NCBI RefSeq assembly: GCF_002042965.1
Contig: NZ_MZNT01000010.1
Location: 186,001-250,000 of the forward strand
Direction of reading: 5' to 3'
Length of the DNA: 64,000 bases
Origin: Paenibacillus sp. 32352
Lineage (GTDB): Bacteria > Bacillota > Bacilli > Paenibacillales > NBRC-103111
Below are positions 7,758 through 16,077 of this stretch, in pieces. The notes beneath the pieces are model-generated. The model had not been told where the DNA came from and made no database searches. It saw nothing but the letters and a program-made list of their open reading frames with translations. Numbering within the stretch: the first letter of the stretch is position 1; each line of letters begins with the position of its first letter. The position numbers and the translations under genes were made by a program.

Positions 7758-9170
7758 TTACAGCGGATCCGCTTGTGCCCCATGAACAGAGTGTACAGGA
7801 AATTCCATCAATACGGTTAAACCTCTTTGGTCCGCTTCACTTTCAAGAATAAGACGGCCTGAATGTGCTTGCACAATCCTCGCCGCCATGGGAAGTCCCA
7901 GACCATGGCCTTGTTGAACAGATCTCTTTCTTTTTAACGAATAGGGCAACTCCGTAATAACCGCCAACTGCTCCTGGGGAATTCCCGCTCCATTATCCTT
8001 TACGATAAAGCGATACTTGGAGCCGTCCCTGGACAAAGAGGTTTCCAGCTTGATCCGGCAGCCCTGCGGATTATGCCGCACACTATTATGGACAAGATTG
8101 CTGATGGCCCGCAGCAGTAATCTTTCATCCCCATGGACTTGAACCGCTTCGTCCGCCAGCAGTAATTCAATTTCATACCGTTCTTCCAAGCCATTATTCA
8201 AAAAATCTGCGACAACGTGTCTTGCCAGCACAGATAAGCGGATGTTTTTCAAATGCAAAGGCTGCATTTCATACTCAAGCATAGAGACCAGGTTCAGGTC
8301 GCTTACAAGCGAGCGCAGCTTCTCCCCCTGACGCCGGATGATCCCGGCATGATGCCTCTGCTCCTCCGGCAAATCCCGATTATCCTCCATTTCACTTGCA
8401 TAGCCTAGAACCATCGAGAGCGGGGTCCGGATATCATGGGAAATACCGGCGATCCAGTTGGAGCGCGCCTCATCCCGTGCCTTCAACGCCGCTGTTTTTT
8501 TCTGAACAATATCTGACGCGGAATTCATACTGCGGGCCAGATCACCAAATATCCCTTTGGTATCCAAGCGGACCTCTTGTTCCTCAGCAAGACGATGAAC
8601 CCCTGCAACAAGGGGGCGAATCCTTCTTATTAGAAGTGTTCCCATAACGATAGATACAAGCAAAGCCACCGCTGCATTAAGAAGGAGCAGCCACACAATC
8701 CGAATAGGCAGTGACCTTACCCAGTCGGAAACAAAATTCAATTGATACTTCCCATAGCTGCTCTTAGGATAGCCCGCCACAACAAGACCATCCTTATGCT
8801 CCCAAAGATAAACGGGATAATCCATAAGATAATACCGTGAGAACTTGGCTACATCGACCAGGTTGTAGGCTTGCGGTACATCATCGGGCAAATAAGCATT
8901 CCATTTCATTCGGCCATCATTACCGAGCAGCATGGCCCACGCCTCATATCGTTGGAGAAACTCGGCAGCATGCTCACCCAAGGTATAGCTTCCTTCCTGC
9001 AACTCCAGGCTTTCGGCAACTACTTTAACTACATCCTCCGGAGCCGGCCGCTGGTTAATTTCCCTGAAAATCAGCACGCTTAGCAATATGAAATTGAAAA
9101 TGAGGAGGAATATCGAGAGGATGATGGTCGAAGCGACATAGCGGCGCAGCACGCGTATAATACCGTCCAC
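7758..9170 (-). CDS. Sensor histidine kinase (peptide-antibiotic type two-component system)
   Basis: A 470-residue membrane kinase. Transmembrane segments lie near residues 13-35 and 157-180 and flank an extracytoplasmic sensor region of about 120 residues. The phospho-acceptor H245 is in GISHDIRTPLS. The ATPase domain has NLVHNSVRHN, DNGAGIP and GHGLGLPMA. It starts with GTG immediately after the response-regulator stop (TAAGTG), which indicates translational coupling. Because the divergent genes encode a LanFEG-like exporter and a YxeA protein, this pair probably senses a peptide antibiotic or envelope stress and controls that exporter (inference from the arrangement of Bacillus YxdJK-LM-YxeA and SpaRK-FEG systems). 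Confidence 0.93.
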   Translation of the reverse strand: MDGIIRVLRRYVASTIILSIFLLIFNFILLSVLIFREINQRPAPEDVVKVVAESLELQEGSYTLGEHAAEFLQRYEAWAMLLGNDGRMKWNAYLPDDVPQAYNLVDVAKFSRYYLMDYPVYLWEHKDGLVVAGYPKSSYGKYQLNFVSDWVRSLPIRIVWLLLLNAAVALLVSIVMGTLLIRRIRPLVAGVHRLAEEQEVRLDTKGIFGDLARSMNSASDIVQKKTAALKARDEARSNWIAGISHDIRTPLSMVLGYASEMEDNRDLPEEQRHHAGIIRRQGEKLRSLVSDLNLVSMLEYEMQPLHLKNIRLSVLARHVVADFLNNGLEERYEIELLLADEAVQVHGDERLLLRAISNLVHNSVRHNPQGCRIKLETSLSRDGSKYRFIVKDNGAGIPQEQLAVITELPYSLKRKRSVQQGHGLGLPMAARIVQAHSGRLILESEADQRGLTVLMEFPVHSVHGAQADPL

Positions 9171-9884
9171 TTAGGTGTTCTCCTTCGCCAACAGCTTATA
9201 TCCCAGTCCTCTGACAGTAAGCAGATAGATGGGATTGGATGGATCCTTCTCGATTTTTTCGCGTAACCGCCTGATATGAACCATCAATGTATTTTCGTAG
9301 CCGTAGCTGTCATCTCCCCAGACGGCTTGACATAAGGCATCACTCGTGACGATTCGGTTCCGGCTCTCATACAGCTTCAGAAGAATGGCATGCTCCTTGG
9401 CTGTCAATGGCAGTTCTTCCTGATCTATCTGCACGATCGCACTATCCATATGAATGACCCTTTCTCCTAATCGAAAGCTGCAAAGATACTCCGTCACAGG
9501 GGAGGAATAAACCCGCTTCAAAATCGCCGTCAAACGCAGCACCAGCTCGCGCGGCAGGAACGGTTTCACCATGTAGTCATCCGCCCCTAAACCTAGTCCA
9601 AGCAAACGATCCTCATCCTCCCCCCGCGCGGAAAGAAAAAGGACGGGCATTTCCGAGAACTGTCTAATGGAGGACAAAAGGGAAAATCCATCTCCATCCG
9701 GCAGCATGACATCAAGAATCGCTATATCCGGCTTGTCCGTTTGGCAGCTCGCCAGAGCCGATGCGCTGTCAGCGGCCAGATAAATGCGAAAAAAGCCCTC
9801 TTTTCTTAAAAACCGTTCCATCATCATTCTGATTTCCGGTTCATCGTCAACGATTAAAATTTTCTTGTCTTTGACATTCTCCAT
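9171..9884 (-). CDS. OmpR/PhoB-family response regulator
   Basis: A 237-residue regulator. The receiver domain has acidic pocket DDE (13-15), phospho-acceptor D58 in AILDVMLPDGDG and conserved lysine in DDYMVKPF. The C-terminal winged helix runs through ELPLTAKEHAILLKL to RRLREKIE and RGLGYKL. It is directly followed by its partner kinase with no gap. It is divergent from the ABC exporter operon starting near 10052, and the roughly 170-bp space between should hold the controlled promoter. No clear direct repeats could be assigned there by eye. Confidence 0.95.
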   Translation of the reverse strand: MENVKDKKILIVDDEPEIRMMMERFLRKEGFFRIYLAADSASALASCQTDKPDIAILDVMLPDGDGFSLLSSIRQFSEMPVLFLSARGEDEDRLLGLGLGADDYMVKPFLPRELVLRLTAILKRVYSSPVTEYLCSFRLGERVIHMDSAIVQIDQEELPLTAKEHAILLKLYESRNRIVTSDALCQAVWGDDSYGYENTLMVHIRRLREKIEKDPSNPIYLLTVRGLGYKLLAKENT

Positions 9885-10051
9885 TCTCCGTCACCCGACT
9901 TTCATTATACCTGAACCGAAGGGTGATCTGTTTGTTTTCTGAATCGATTTAAGGTGGACGTAAGGTTCTCTTTAGATTGCAGAAAGGCGGACCGATTACA
10001 GTGAATACCAAGAAAAGTACACCAAAGACGGGAATGGAGCTGAGCTTTCAT

Positions 10052-10969
10052 ATGAGTGATTCGGCCATTGTGCAAACGCACAAATTGACCAAAACCTATG
10101 GGCGGATGAACCGTGTAAATAAGGTTGATCTTCATGTTGAGGAAGGGGAAATCTACGGGTTTCTCGGGCCCAACGGCGCCGGGAAGACAACTACACTAAA
10201 GATGCTTCTCGGACTTATCAAGCCGTCGGAGGGGAACATCCATATTTTCGGAAAAAGCCTGAACAGGAACCGTCCCTACATTCTCGAGCGTACCGGCTCG
10301 CTGATCGAGTCGCCCTCTTACTATGGACATCTGACAGGTCTTGAAAATATGAGGATCATGCAGCGTCTGCGGAGCGTATCGGATCGAAACGTAGATGAGG
10401 CGCTTCGTATCGTACGGTTGGACAATCACAAAGACAAGAAAACGGAGCAGTATTCGCTCGGAATGAAACAGCGGCTTGGAATCGCAATGGCCCTGCTTGC
10501 CTTCCCCAAGCTGCTGATCCTGGATGAGCCGACGAATGGTCTTGACCCTGCAGGCATCGGTGAAATCCGGGAGCTCATCAAATCACTGCCCGCACGCTAT
10601 GGGATGACGATCTTGCTCTCCAGCCACCTGCTCTCGGAAATCGAACAGATCGCGACCTCCGTAGGCATCATCAGTGAAGGAAATCTGTTATTTCAGGGCA
10701 AAATGGCAAGTCTGCAGGAACAAGGCAGGCCCGCCATCCTGCTAAAAACCGGGAACAACAGCAAAGCCGAAAGGCTCCTTCTCGCCCAAGGTCATAGCCC
10801 GCTCCACAGCGGCAGTCAGCTCGAGCTCGGTTATCTTGGGGACACAGACGTGGCGGATATCAACAAATTGCTTGTTTCACACGACATTCCGGTCATTCGA
10901 ATCGAGGAACGAAAAAAAAGTCTGGAGGATATTTTCCTTGACCTGACGGGAAAGGAGCGCAGCTTGTGA
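10052..10969 (+). CDS. ABC transporter ATP-binding protein (LanF/BcrA-like)
   Basis: An approximately 305-residue ATPase with Walker A GPNGAGKTT, signature YSLGMKQRLGIA, Walker B LLILDEPTNGLDP and the H-loop in LLSSHLLSEIEQ. The C-terminal extension is typical of BcrA/LanF subunits that power two-permease exporters protecting Gram-positive cells from bacitracin or lantibiotics. The start is uncertain: the frame is open from TTG 9977, GTG 10001 has a weak AGAAAGGCGG before it, and ATG 10052 begins the conserved domain. It overlaps the next permease by 4 bp (GTGA), so it is the first gene of a four-gene operon. Confidence 0.93.
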   Translation: MSDSAIVQTHKLTKTYGRMNRVNKVDLHVEEGEIYGFLGPNGAGKTTTLKMLLGLIKPSEGNIHIFGKSLNRNRPYILERTGSLIESPSYYGHLTGLENMRIMQRLRSVSDRNVDEALRIVRLDNHKDKKTEQYSLGMKQRLGIAMALLAFPKLLILDEPTNGLDPAGIGEIRELIKSLPARYGMTILLSSHLLSEIEQIATSVGIISEGNLLFQGKMASLQEQGRPAILLKTGNNSKAERLLLAQGHSPLHSGSQLELGYLGDTDVADINKLLVSHDIPVIRIEERKKSLEDIFLDLTGKERSL

Positions 10970-11718
10970 TCAAAGCAGTAGGACTGGAATACTTCAAAAT
11001 CCGCCGCAAAAAGATTGGGGTCATGATTATACTTTTTCTTGCCGCAGAGCTGCTGTGGGTCCTTATGGCTACCAGCGTGTCTATAGCCCGTAATCAGGAG
11101 CATGCTGTATGGGAATCTGTCTTTTTTAGCATCTCGTCCATGAATGGGCTTTTTATGCCGATAATCTCAGCTATTGTTGCCTCCCGGATTTGTGATATGG
11201 AGCATAAAGGAGGCACTTGGACAATGCTTGCGGCCGCCAATGTGAGCCGCGGACATCTCTATGCAGCGAAGTATGTTTGCGCCAATAGTTTGCTCCTGTA
11301 TGGCATTCTTGCACAGACCGTATTCATACTTGTGTTCGGTTTGATTAAGGGTTTTCCCGGCGGCTTTCCTATCGACCTGCTAATCCGGTTCGTAGGGGGG
11401 ACTATGCTGGCCACTCTTGCCGTCACGGCTCTTCAACAGTGGATTTCTTGGGTTGTGAGAAACCAGACCTTTGCACTTTGCCTTGGAATGTTAGGAGGCT
11501 TTATCGGAATGACCGCCGGGCTGTTCCCTGCCGCTGCCAGACATTGGTTTATCTGGTCTTATTATTTGGATCTGAGTCCGGTTACTTACCGGTACGCCGA
11601 GGCTTCGGGCACCTATATGGAACAGCCTTTGGTTTCCGGGCTCGCGTTGGCGGCTCTGCTCATGGCCATTCTGTTCTATATCGCCGGAAACACTCATGCT
11701 AACCGGCAGGAATACTGA
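10966..11718 (+). CDS. ABC-2 type permease (LanE/MutE-like)
   Basis: A 250-residue membrane subunit with about six hydrophobic segments, starting with the cytoplasmic motif GLEYFKIRRKKIG typical of lantibiotic-protection ABC permeases. The segment EHKGGTWTMLAAANVSRGHLYAAK matches the conserved cytoplasmic loop before helix 3 in these subunits. GTG start overlaps the ATPase stop by 4 bp and has AAAGGAG upstream. It probably pairs with the next permease and the preceding ATPase. Its substrate (a peptide antibiotic) is inferred from family and context. Confidence 0.88.
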   Translation: MIKAVGLEYFKIRRKKIGVMIILFLAAELLWVLMATSVSIARNQEHAVWESVFFSISSMNGLFMPIISAIVASRICDMEHKGGTWTMLAAANVSRGHLYAAKYVCANSLLLYGILAQTVFILVFGLIKGFPGGFPIDLLIRFVGGTMLATLAVTALQQWISWVVRNQTFALCLGMLGGFIGMTAGLFPAAARHWFIWSYYLDLSPVTYRYAEASGTYMEQPLVSGLALAALLMAILFYIAGNTHANRQEY

Positions 11719-11730
11719 GGAGGAACACAA

Positions 11731-12462
11731 ATGATACGAAGCCTTTCCGCCGAGTGGCTCAAGCTGCGGCATTCCAGGATGAGTCTTATACTCGCTCTTC
11801 TCCCTATCCTAAGCCTGCTGATTGGATGTGCAAATTACTATTTGAACCGGGATGTCCTGAACAATGGGTGGTACAGCCTGTGGACTCAAGTCAGCCTGTT
11901 TTACGCAGAATTTTTCCTGCCCGTCCTGATTGCTATCTGCTGTTCTTATGTATGCAGACTGGAGCATCTGAACCGGAATTGGAATCTGGTACTGACCTCT
12001 CCGGTATCCGTCGCAAGCGTGTATCTTGCCAAATGGATTACCGTTAGCCTATTTATCTTATTCGCGCAAGCGTTATTCTTAGGTCTGTACTGGCTTGCAG
12101 GTACTCTGCTTTCCTTGTCCGGGTCACTGCCTGTAGAGACTATAGACTGGACGTTGCGCGGTTGGTATGCTTCCCTCTCCATCATCGCGTTGCAATTGGG
12201 TCTTTCACTGCAGATCCGCAGCTTCGCTACGCCTATCGGAATAAGTCTGTGCGCGGCATTAATCGGTCTTGGCCTGTATGTTGCGAAGCTGGGCATAGGT
12301 TACCCGTTCTCCCTGCTTACCATCGGCATGAGCGTGTTGAGCCAAGATAAGCTGACCGGCATACAAAACACCCTGTTTTGGTTAATGACCTTGGCCTACA
12401 TTCTTGTTTTTGCGTCATGGTCTATTCGCCGGATGAAGAACAAAGATATGGTTACATCCTGA
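11731..12462 (+). CDS. ABC-2 type permease (LanG-like)
   Basis: A 243-residue second membrane subunit with about six helices. It begins RSLSAEWLKLRHSRMS, a typical first cytoplasmic motif, and has LEHLNRNWNLVLTSPVS at the position equivalent to the loop in the previous permease, so the two are paralogous. The start has GGAGGA 7 bases upstream and lies 12 bp after the previous stop. With the ATPase it forms a LanFEG-like export complex. No lantibiotic precursor or modification genes are present in the window, which favours resistance over producer immunity. Confidence 0.87.
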   Translation: MIRSLSAEWLKLRHSRMSLILALLPILSLLIGCANYYLNRDVLNNGWYSLWTQVSLFYAEFFLPVLIAICCSYVCRLEHLNRNWNLVLTSPVSVASVYLAKWITVSLFILFAQALFLGLYWLAGTLLSLSGSLPVETIDWTLRGWYASLSIIALQLGLSLQIRSFATPIGISLCAALIGLGLYVAKLGIGYPFSLLTIGMSVLSQDKLTGIQNTLFWLMTLAYILVFASWSIRRMKNKDMVTS

Positions 12463-12480
12463 TTAAGGAGGAATAGCAGA

Positions 12481-12846
12481 ATGAAAAAACTATTACTGAC
12501 GCTGGGAATTATGCTCTTGATTGTCGTATCTTTATGGATGTTCTTCTTTACTCCCGACAAATTGACACCCGAAAACCCAGCTGGCAAAACCATCTACTAT
12601 ACGATGGTATCGGGTCCCGGCGTACAAAATATGAACGGACGTTATGAGTATAAGCTGACAGTATACACAGAGAAAGGAAAAGGAAAGGAGATGGAGTTTT
12701 CGGCCGGAAAGCAGCTGAGAAACGAAGCTTATGTTCGGTTATATCACACTTTATTACGGGGCGTCACATACTGGGAAGAGGTGACCTTCGAGGAGCTGCC
12801 GGAGGCGGTTCAACAAAAGTATCGAAATATTCAAGCTGCCCACTAA
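12481..12846 (+). CDS. YxeA-family (DUF1093) protein
   Basis: A 121-residue protein with an N-terminal membrane anchor or signal segment (residues 2-20). The rest is a small extracytoplasmic domain with YYTMVSGPG, RYEYKLTVYTEKGKGKEMEFSA and a LRNEAYVRLY stretch, typical of the YxeA family. YxeA-type genes often sit beside two-component/ABC antibiotic-response modules, as here. It starts after AAGGAGG, 18 bp downstream of the second permease, and a strong terminator follows, so it closes the operon. The molecular function of the family is not established. Confidence 0.85.
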   Translation: MKKLLLTLGIMLLIVVSLWMFFFTPDKLTPENPAGKTIYYTMVSGPGVQNMNGRYEYKLTVYTEKGKGKEMEFSAGKQLRNEAYVRLYHTLLRGVTYWEEVTFEELPEAVQQKYRNIQAAH

Positions 12847-12849
12847 CCA

Positions 12850-12890
12850 AAAGCGGATGCCAGTGTATATGGCATCCGCTTTCTTGTGCT
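12850..12890 (+). terminator. Terminator of the ABC exporter operon
   Basis: Perfect 13-bp arms (12850-12862 and 12870-12882, AAAGCGGATGCCA and its complement) with a 7-base loop, followed by TTTCTTG. It begins 4 bp after the YxeA-family stop. Confidence 0.92.
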
Positions 12891-12946
12891 CTACTGTAGC
12901 TGCGCTCGATATGGAGGGCAATTGCTGCAGCTTGTTAAACCTTAAT

Positions 12947-13390
12947 TTAATACGTATTATAAATATTTTCGCATTCTTCCCCAGTAGGTTCAAAAAAGCA
13001 GTGCAGCCTGTATCTTCCTACAAGCGGCTGATTATACCATGTATCCGGACATGGCTCGGGAGCTTCCGCTGTTCCCGGACGAAAATACCAGAGGGAGAAT
13101 TTAGCCGGCCAAAACCGCTCCCCATTCACAGCCCGCCGCGCGAGACGGCGCTCCTGCTCTCTTGCGCTTTGATAATACATTCCATGAAGCAGCGCCTCAA
13201 ACGCATGCGGCTGGTTGATCATCTGAGGAATAGTCCGGATTCCTTTAAAATCGGAGCAATTCGCCCTTATTCGGTTAATGCCAACATTTCCGACAAGAAG
13301 CATGCCCATTTCACCTTCGCCCACAGCTTCGGCTCGAAGTAACCTTGCCAACATATCAATATCTCTTTGCCTGGCTTTTACGACTGCCAT
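12947..13390 (-). CDS. cwlJ: Spore cortex-lytic cell wall hydrolase CwlJ-like
   Basis: A 147-residue SleB/CwlJ-family hydrolase (Hydrolase_2 fold) without signal peptide or binding domain, as in CwlJ. Motifs include LLRAEAVGEGEMGMLLVGNV with the catalytic glutamate, NRIRANCSDFKGIRTI, PAKFSLWYF and the Cys/His-rich tail CPDTWYNQPLVGRYRLHCFFEP. CwlJ degrades cortex peptidoglycan during spore germination, so the organism probably forms spores. It normally depends on GerQ; no gerQ is seen nearby. The start ATG follows GAGGTGA. Confidence 0.9.
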   Translation of the reverse strand: MAVVKARQRDIDMLARLLRAEAVGEGEMGMLLVGNVGINRIRANCSDFKGIRTIPQMINQPHAFEALLHGMYYQSAREQERRLARRAVNGERFWPAKFSLWYFRPGTAEAPEPCPDTWYNQPLVGRYRLHCFFEPTGEECENIYNTY

Positions 13391-13497
13391 CGGCTCACCT
13401 CTTCAGATTGTTCTAGACTCATCATATTGTAGGTGACACGAATGTATGACCGTTTTGCTGTCTTTTTGTTAAGGCTTGTCGGAATCCGTCATACCCC

Positions 13498-14115
13498 TTA
13501 GCTTAATGATCTAAGATTTTGTCTCATTAGAGAGGAAATTTGCTGCTCGTCTGTATTCGGTATCTTCTCTAGCTGTTGAATAACCAATTCCTGCCGTTGA
13601 ATGGAATGATTTTGACTTAACTTCGCTTTCCCTTCTATTGTGTCTATTTTCATTTTAAAGCCTTGCACTCCCTTATTCATACCGCTTAGAAAGCCGGGGT
13701 CTATATCCTGCAGCCTGTAGGAGCTGTCAGGGGCTTCGTATTTCAATACCATCTCATGCAAGGACTCCATTAACTCATTTTCGTCCTCAATAAATTCGAC
13801 CTTCCCATACACATGAACAGTCACATAATTCCATGTCGGAACGGCCTTATTCGTCTCATACCAAGAGGGAGAGATATAACAATGGGGACCATGAAATACC
13901 GCTAACACATTTTGATCCCTAATGTCTCTCCATTGAGGATTTGGACGGGCAAAATGACCGTATAGGTACTTATGATCCTTATCGAGAATCAGCGGCAAAT
14001 GAGTGGCGTAGGGTGTTCCTTCATGTTGAGAAAATAAAGTTGCAAAACTATTTTCCCTCATAATCTTGTAGGCAATAGAATGATCCGTGATTTTGAATTG
14101 CTCCGGTATATACAT
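13498..14115 (-). CDS. paiB: FMN-binding negative transcriptional regulator PaiB
   Basis: A 205-residue PaiB-family protein with a split-barrel flavin-binding fold; recognisable segments are MYIPEQFKITD, THLPLILD, YGHFARPNPQW and PTWNYVTVHVYGKVEF. In Bacillus PaiB affects degradative enzyme and sporulation genes together with PaiA. The start is set at ATG 14115 because AAGGGAG lies just before it; an upstream in-frame ATG at 14133 precedes that site. The gene follows paiA by 132 bp on the same strand, preserving the known paiAB pairing. The polyamine link is through PaiA. Confidence 0.93.
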   Translation of the reverse strand: MYIPEQFKITDHSIAYKIMRENSFATLFSQHEGTPYATHLPLILDKDHKYLYGHFARPNPQWRDIRDQNVLAVFHGPHCYISPSWYETNKAVPTWNYVTVHVYGKVEFIEDENELMESLHEMVLKYEAPDSSYRLQDIDPGFLSGMNKGVQGFKMKIDTIEGKAKLSQNHSIQRQELVIQQLEKIPNTDEQQISSLMRQNLRSLS

Positions 14116-14247
14116 ATGGTTTTCTCCCTTCATACATCTAATGTATAAATGTTTTTAAAAAGATAAACCAACAATAAACAAATTAGTGGACTAGCAGAAG
14201 ATCCATTATTAATGTTTTTCACTGCACCAATTCGTCAATGCTCTTTA

Positions 14248-14772
14248 TCATATCATCGTCATGGTCAAAATAAAATCAATCTGTTCTTCATCGCCCAAAT
14301 AAAATGAGTGAGCTCCAGTTTGAACAAAACCCATTTTGTTATAAAAGTCAATGGCATTCTCGTTCTTTTCCCAAACTCCCAGCCAGATTCTCTTTTTTTT
14401 GTGTCCTCTGGCTATTTCCATCGCTTGGTTTATTAAATATTTTCCAAGCCCTTTTCTTTGAAATGATTGTCTTATATAAATCCTTTCCACTTCTAACGAC
14501 TCATCACCCATTGGCTCGGATTGGGCATCATTCATATTAACCTTTAAATATCCGGCAAGCTCTTCATCGAAAAAGACGAAATAAAATTCCGAATAGATAT
14601 TGGACAATTCCTTTTCCAACTGGGTAGTGTTAAATACTCTTTCCAAATAGGCGTTCATATTTTCAGGCGAATTCTGATCTTTAAATGTGTCGTTGAAGGT
14701 TTCGATACTTACTTCTTGGAGTGTTTGTAGATCTTCACGGCCGCATTTTTTTATGGTTACAGTCATTTTCAT
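14248..14772 (-). CDS. paiA: Spermine/spermidine N-acetyltransferase PaiA
   Basis: A 174-residue GNAT acetyltransferase that I recognise as PaiA from the N-terminal SREDLQTL-type block, FNDTFKDQNSPENM, the acetyl-CoA site RKGLGKYLINQA and WLGVWEKNENAIDFYNKMG. PaiA acetylates polyamines, limiting their toxicity. The start has GGAG 6 bases upstream of ATG 14772. It is 21 bp downstream of a MarR-family gene and upstream of paiB, so a marR-paiA-paiB transcript is possible. The region is AT-richer than the preceding 13 kb. Confidence 0.93.
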   Translation of the reverse strand: MKMTVTIKKCGREDLQTLQEVSIETFNDTFKDQNSPENMNAYLERVFNTTQLEKELSNIYSEFYFVFFDEELAGYLKVNMNDAQSEPMGDESLEVERIYIRQSFQRKGLGKYLINQAMEIARGHKKKRIWLGVWEKNENAIDFYNKMGFVQTGAHSFYLGDEEQIDFILTMTMI

Positions 14773-14793
14773 AGACAGCTCCTTTTTACAGAA

Positions 14794-15246
14794 TCAATAA
14801 TTTCTCTTGTTTCCCTTTTTCACAAATTCCCAATCGATTTCTATATTTTTTCTAACTCTTTGAAGAAGATGATAAATGGTTTCTGCTTCTTTCTCGGAAA
14901 ATCCAGCTAATGCGACACTATTCGAATGATCATGCTCTCTTTTGATAAAAGGATACACCTCGTTCCCTTTATCTGTTGGGAAGAGCTTTTTTATTTTTTT
15001 GTTATGTTCATCCTCTTTCTTTTCGATAAAGCCATTCAGTTCAAGCTTTTGTATGGCACGAGCCGCGGTCGTCCGATCTACTTTGATCATCTCCGCTAAT
15101 TTTTCTTGAATGATTCCCGGGTTTTCACATATTCGGACAAGGTACAAATACTGCCCTTTTGTAAGGTCATATTCTTTAAATTCTATATTGCTGATTGAAT
15201 CTAATGCCCTTGCAATCATTCCTATTTCACGCAGGACTTCCTTCAT
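14794..15246 (-). CDS. MarR-family transcriptional regulator
   Basis: A 150-residue winged-helix regulator. The recognition region is IIQEKLAEMIKVDRTTAARAIQKLELNGFIEKKEDEHNKK (wing DEHNKKIKKLFPTDKG), with flanking dimerisation helices. It is divergent from the membrane-protein gene at 15361 and upstream of paiA on its own strand. The 114-bp divergent region contains two near-identical 14-bp dyads (GTTGCAAATRCAAY), the likely self-operators, so it probably represses itself and the divergent gene. The ligand is unknown; polyamine-related control is possible given paiA. Confidence 0.92.
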   Translation of the reverse strand: MKEVLREIGMIARALDSISNIEFKEYDLTKGQYLYLVRICENPGIIQEKLAEMIKVDRTTAARAIQKLELNGFIEKKEDEHNKKIKKLFPTDKGNEVYPFIKREHDHSNSVALAGFSEKEAETIYHLLQRVRKNIEIDWEFVKKGNKRNY

Positions 15247-15270
15247 AATGATCTCCTTAGAAGAATTTTT

Positions 15271-15284
15271 GTTGCAAATGCAAT
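15271..15284. promoter_or_regulatory. Candidate MarR operator 1
   Basis: GTTGCAAATGCAAT contains the perfect 12-bp palindrome TTGCAAATGCAA wait-free dyad (TTGCA-TT/AA-TGCAA type) 25 bp upstream of marR; nearly identical to the dyad at 15318-15331. Confidence 0.55.
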
Positions 15285-15317
15285 AAAAACGATATATAGT
15301 AAATTTAACTTAAATTT

Positions 15318-15331
15318 GTTGTATTTGCAAC
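15318..15331. promoter_or_regulatory. Candidate MarR operator 2
   Basis: GTTGTATTTGCAAC is an inverted repeat whose reverse complement, GTTGCAAATACAAC, matches operator 1 at 12 of 14 positions. It lies 30 bp upstream of the divergent membrane-protein gene. Confidence 0.58.
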
Positions 15332-15360
15332 ATAAATAAACCTAAAAGAGGTCGAGGAAA

Positions 15361-16008
15361 GTGAAATATGTTTTTTATGTCGTAGGAATATTAATATTGA
15401 CCCTTGGTATTTCTTTCACTATACAATCAGACCTTGGAACTTCACCTTTTGATGCGCTTTTGGTGGGATTATCCATAAAAGTGGGGCTTACGGTAGGGAG
15501 CTGGGAAATCATAACTGCTTTGATACTGATATGCTGTAATTCGCTGTTAAAAAGACAAAGACCGGAAGTTTTGGGGATGCTGACAGCATTGATAACGGGG
15601 GTTGGCATTGATATGTGGCTTTTTTTATTGCACGATGTAATAGCTCCTGAACAATGGTACAGCAAAATCCTTTGCTTCGGCATCGGTTTAGTTGTTATAG
15701 GCTTGGGAACCTCCACCTATTTACACACTAATTTTGCGCCGATTCCCATTGACCGATTAACATTAATAATACAAGAACTCACTAGAACTAATTTATTTTT
15801 TTCGAGAACCTTCATTTACGTCGTATTCTTGGTCATGGCAATGATTTTCCATGGACCGATTGGTATTGGTACTTTACTAACCGTTTGCTTAGGGGGGCTA
15901 CTGCTTAATTACTTTATGCCATTGACTAAAAAAATTTTAGACCGCATAGTAATACACTCTAGTACGCTGCCCGATTATGATAAGGCTCGTAACCGTTCAA
16001 CGAATTGA
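15361..16008 (+). CDS. YczE/YitT-like integral membrane protein
   Basis: A 215-residue protein with about five hydrophobic helices. The first helix is followed by QSDLGTSPFDALLVGLS, and a second copy-like element NFAPIPIDRLTLIIQEL lies near residues 121-140; these are hallmarks of YczE-type proteins. In Bacillus, YczE affects lipopeptide production by an unknown mechanism; transport function is unproven. It starts with GTG 15361 after an AGAGGTCGAGG stretch. It is divergent from marR with the two candidate operators between them, so MarR control is likely (inference). Confidence 0.8.
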   Translation: MKYVFYVVGILILTLGISFTIQSDLGTSPFDALLVGLSIKVGLTVGSWEIITALILICCNSLLKRQRPEVLGMLTALITGVGIDMWLFLLHDVIAPEQWYSKILCFGIGLVVIGLGTSTYLHTNFAPIPIDRLTLIIQELTRTNLFFSRTFIYVVFLVMAMIFHGPIGIGTLLTVCLGGLLLNYFMPLTKKILDRIVIHSSTLPDYDKARNRSTN

Positions 16009-16036
16009 TCAACGGCTTGTACATCCTATTGCTTTA

Positions 16037-16070
16037 TGGGGAATGCCGCTTTGATTCAGGGCATCCCCAA
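16037..16070. other. Imperfect hairpin between convergent genes
   Basis: GGGGAATGCC pairs imperfectly with GGCATCCCC around a 12-base loop. It lies between the ends of the YczE-like gene and the phosphotransferase gene but lacks a T tract, so termination is uncertain. Confidence 0.4.
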
Positions 16071-16077
16071 AAAACGA

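Noticed and set aside
7571..7783. 70-codon minus-strand frame after the histidine kinase
   Set aside because: Overlaps the kinase end, has no ribosome-binding site and no protein-like pattern.
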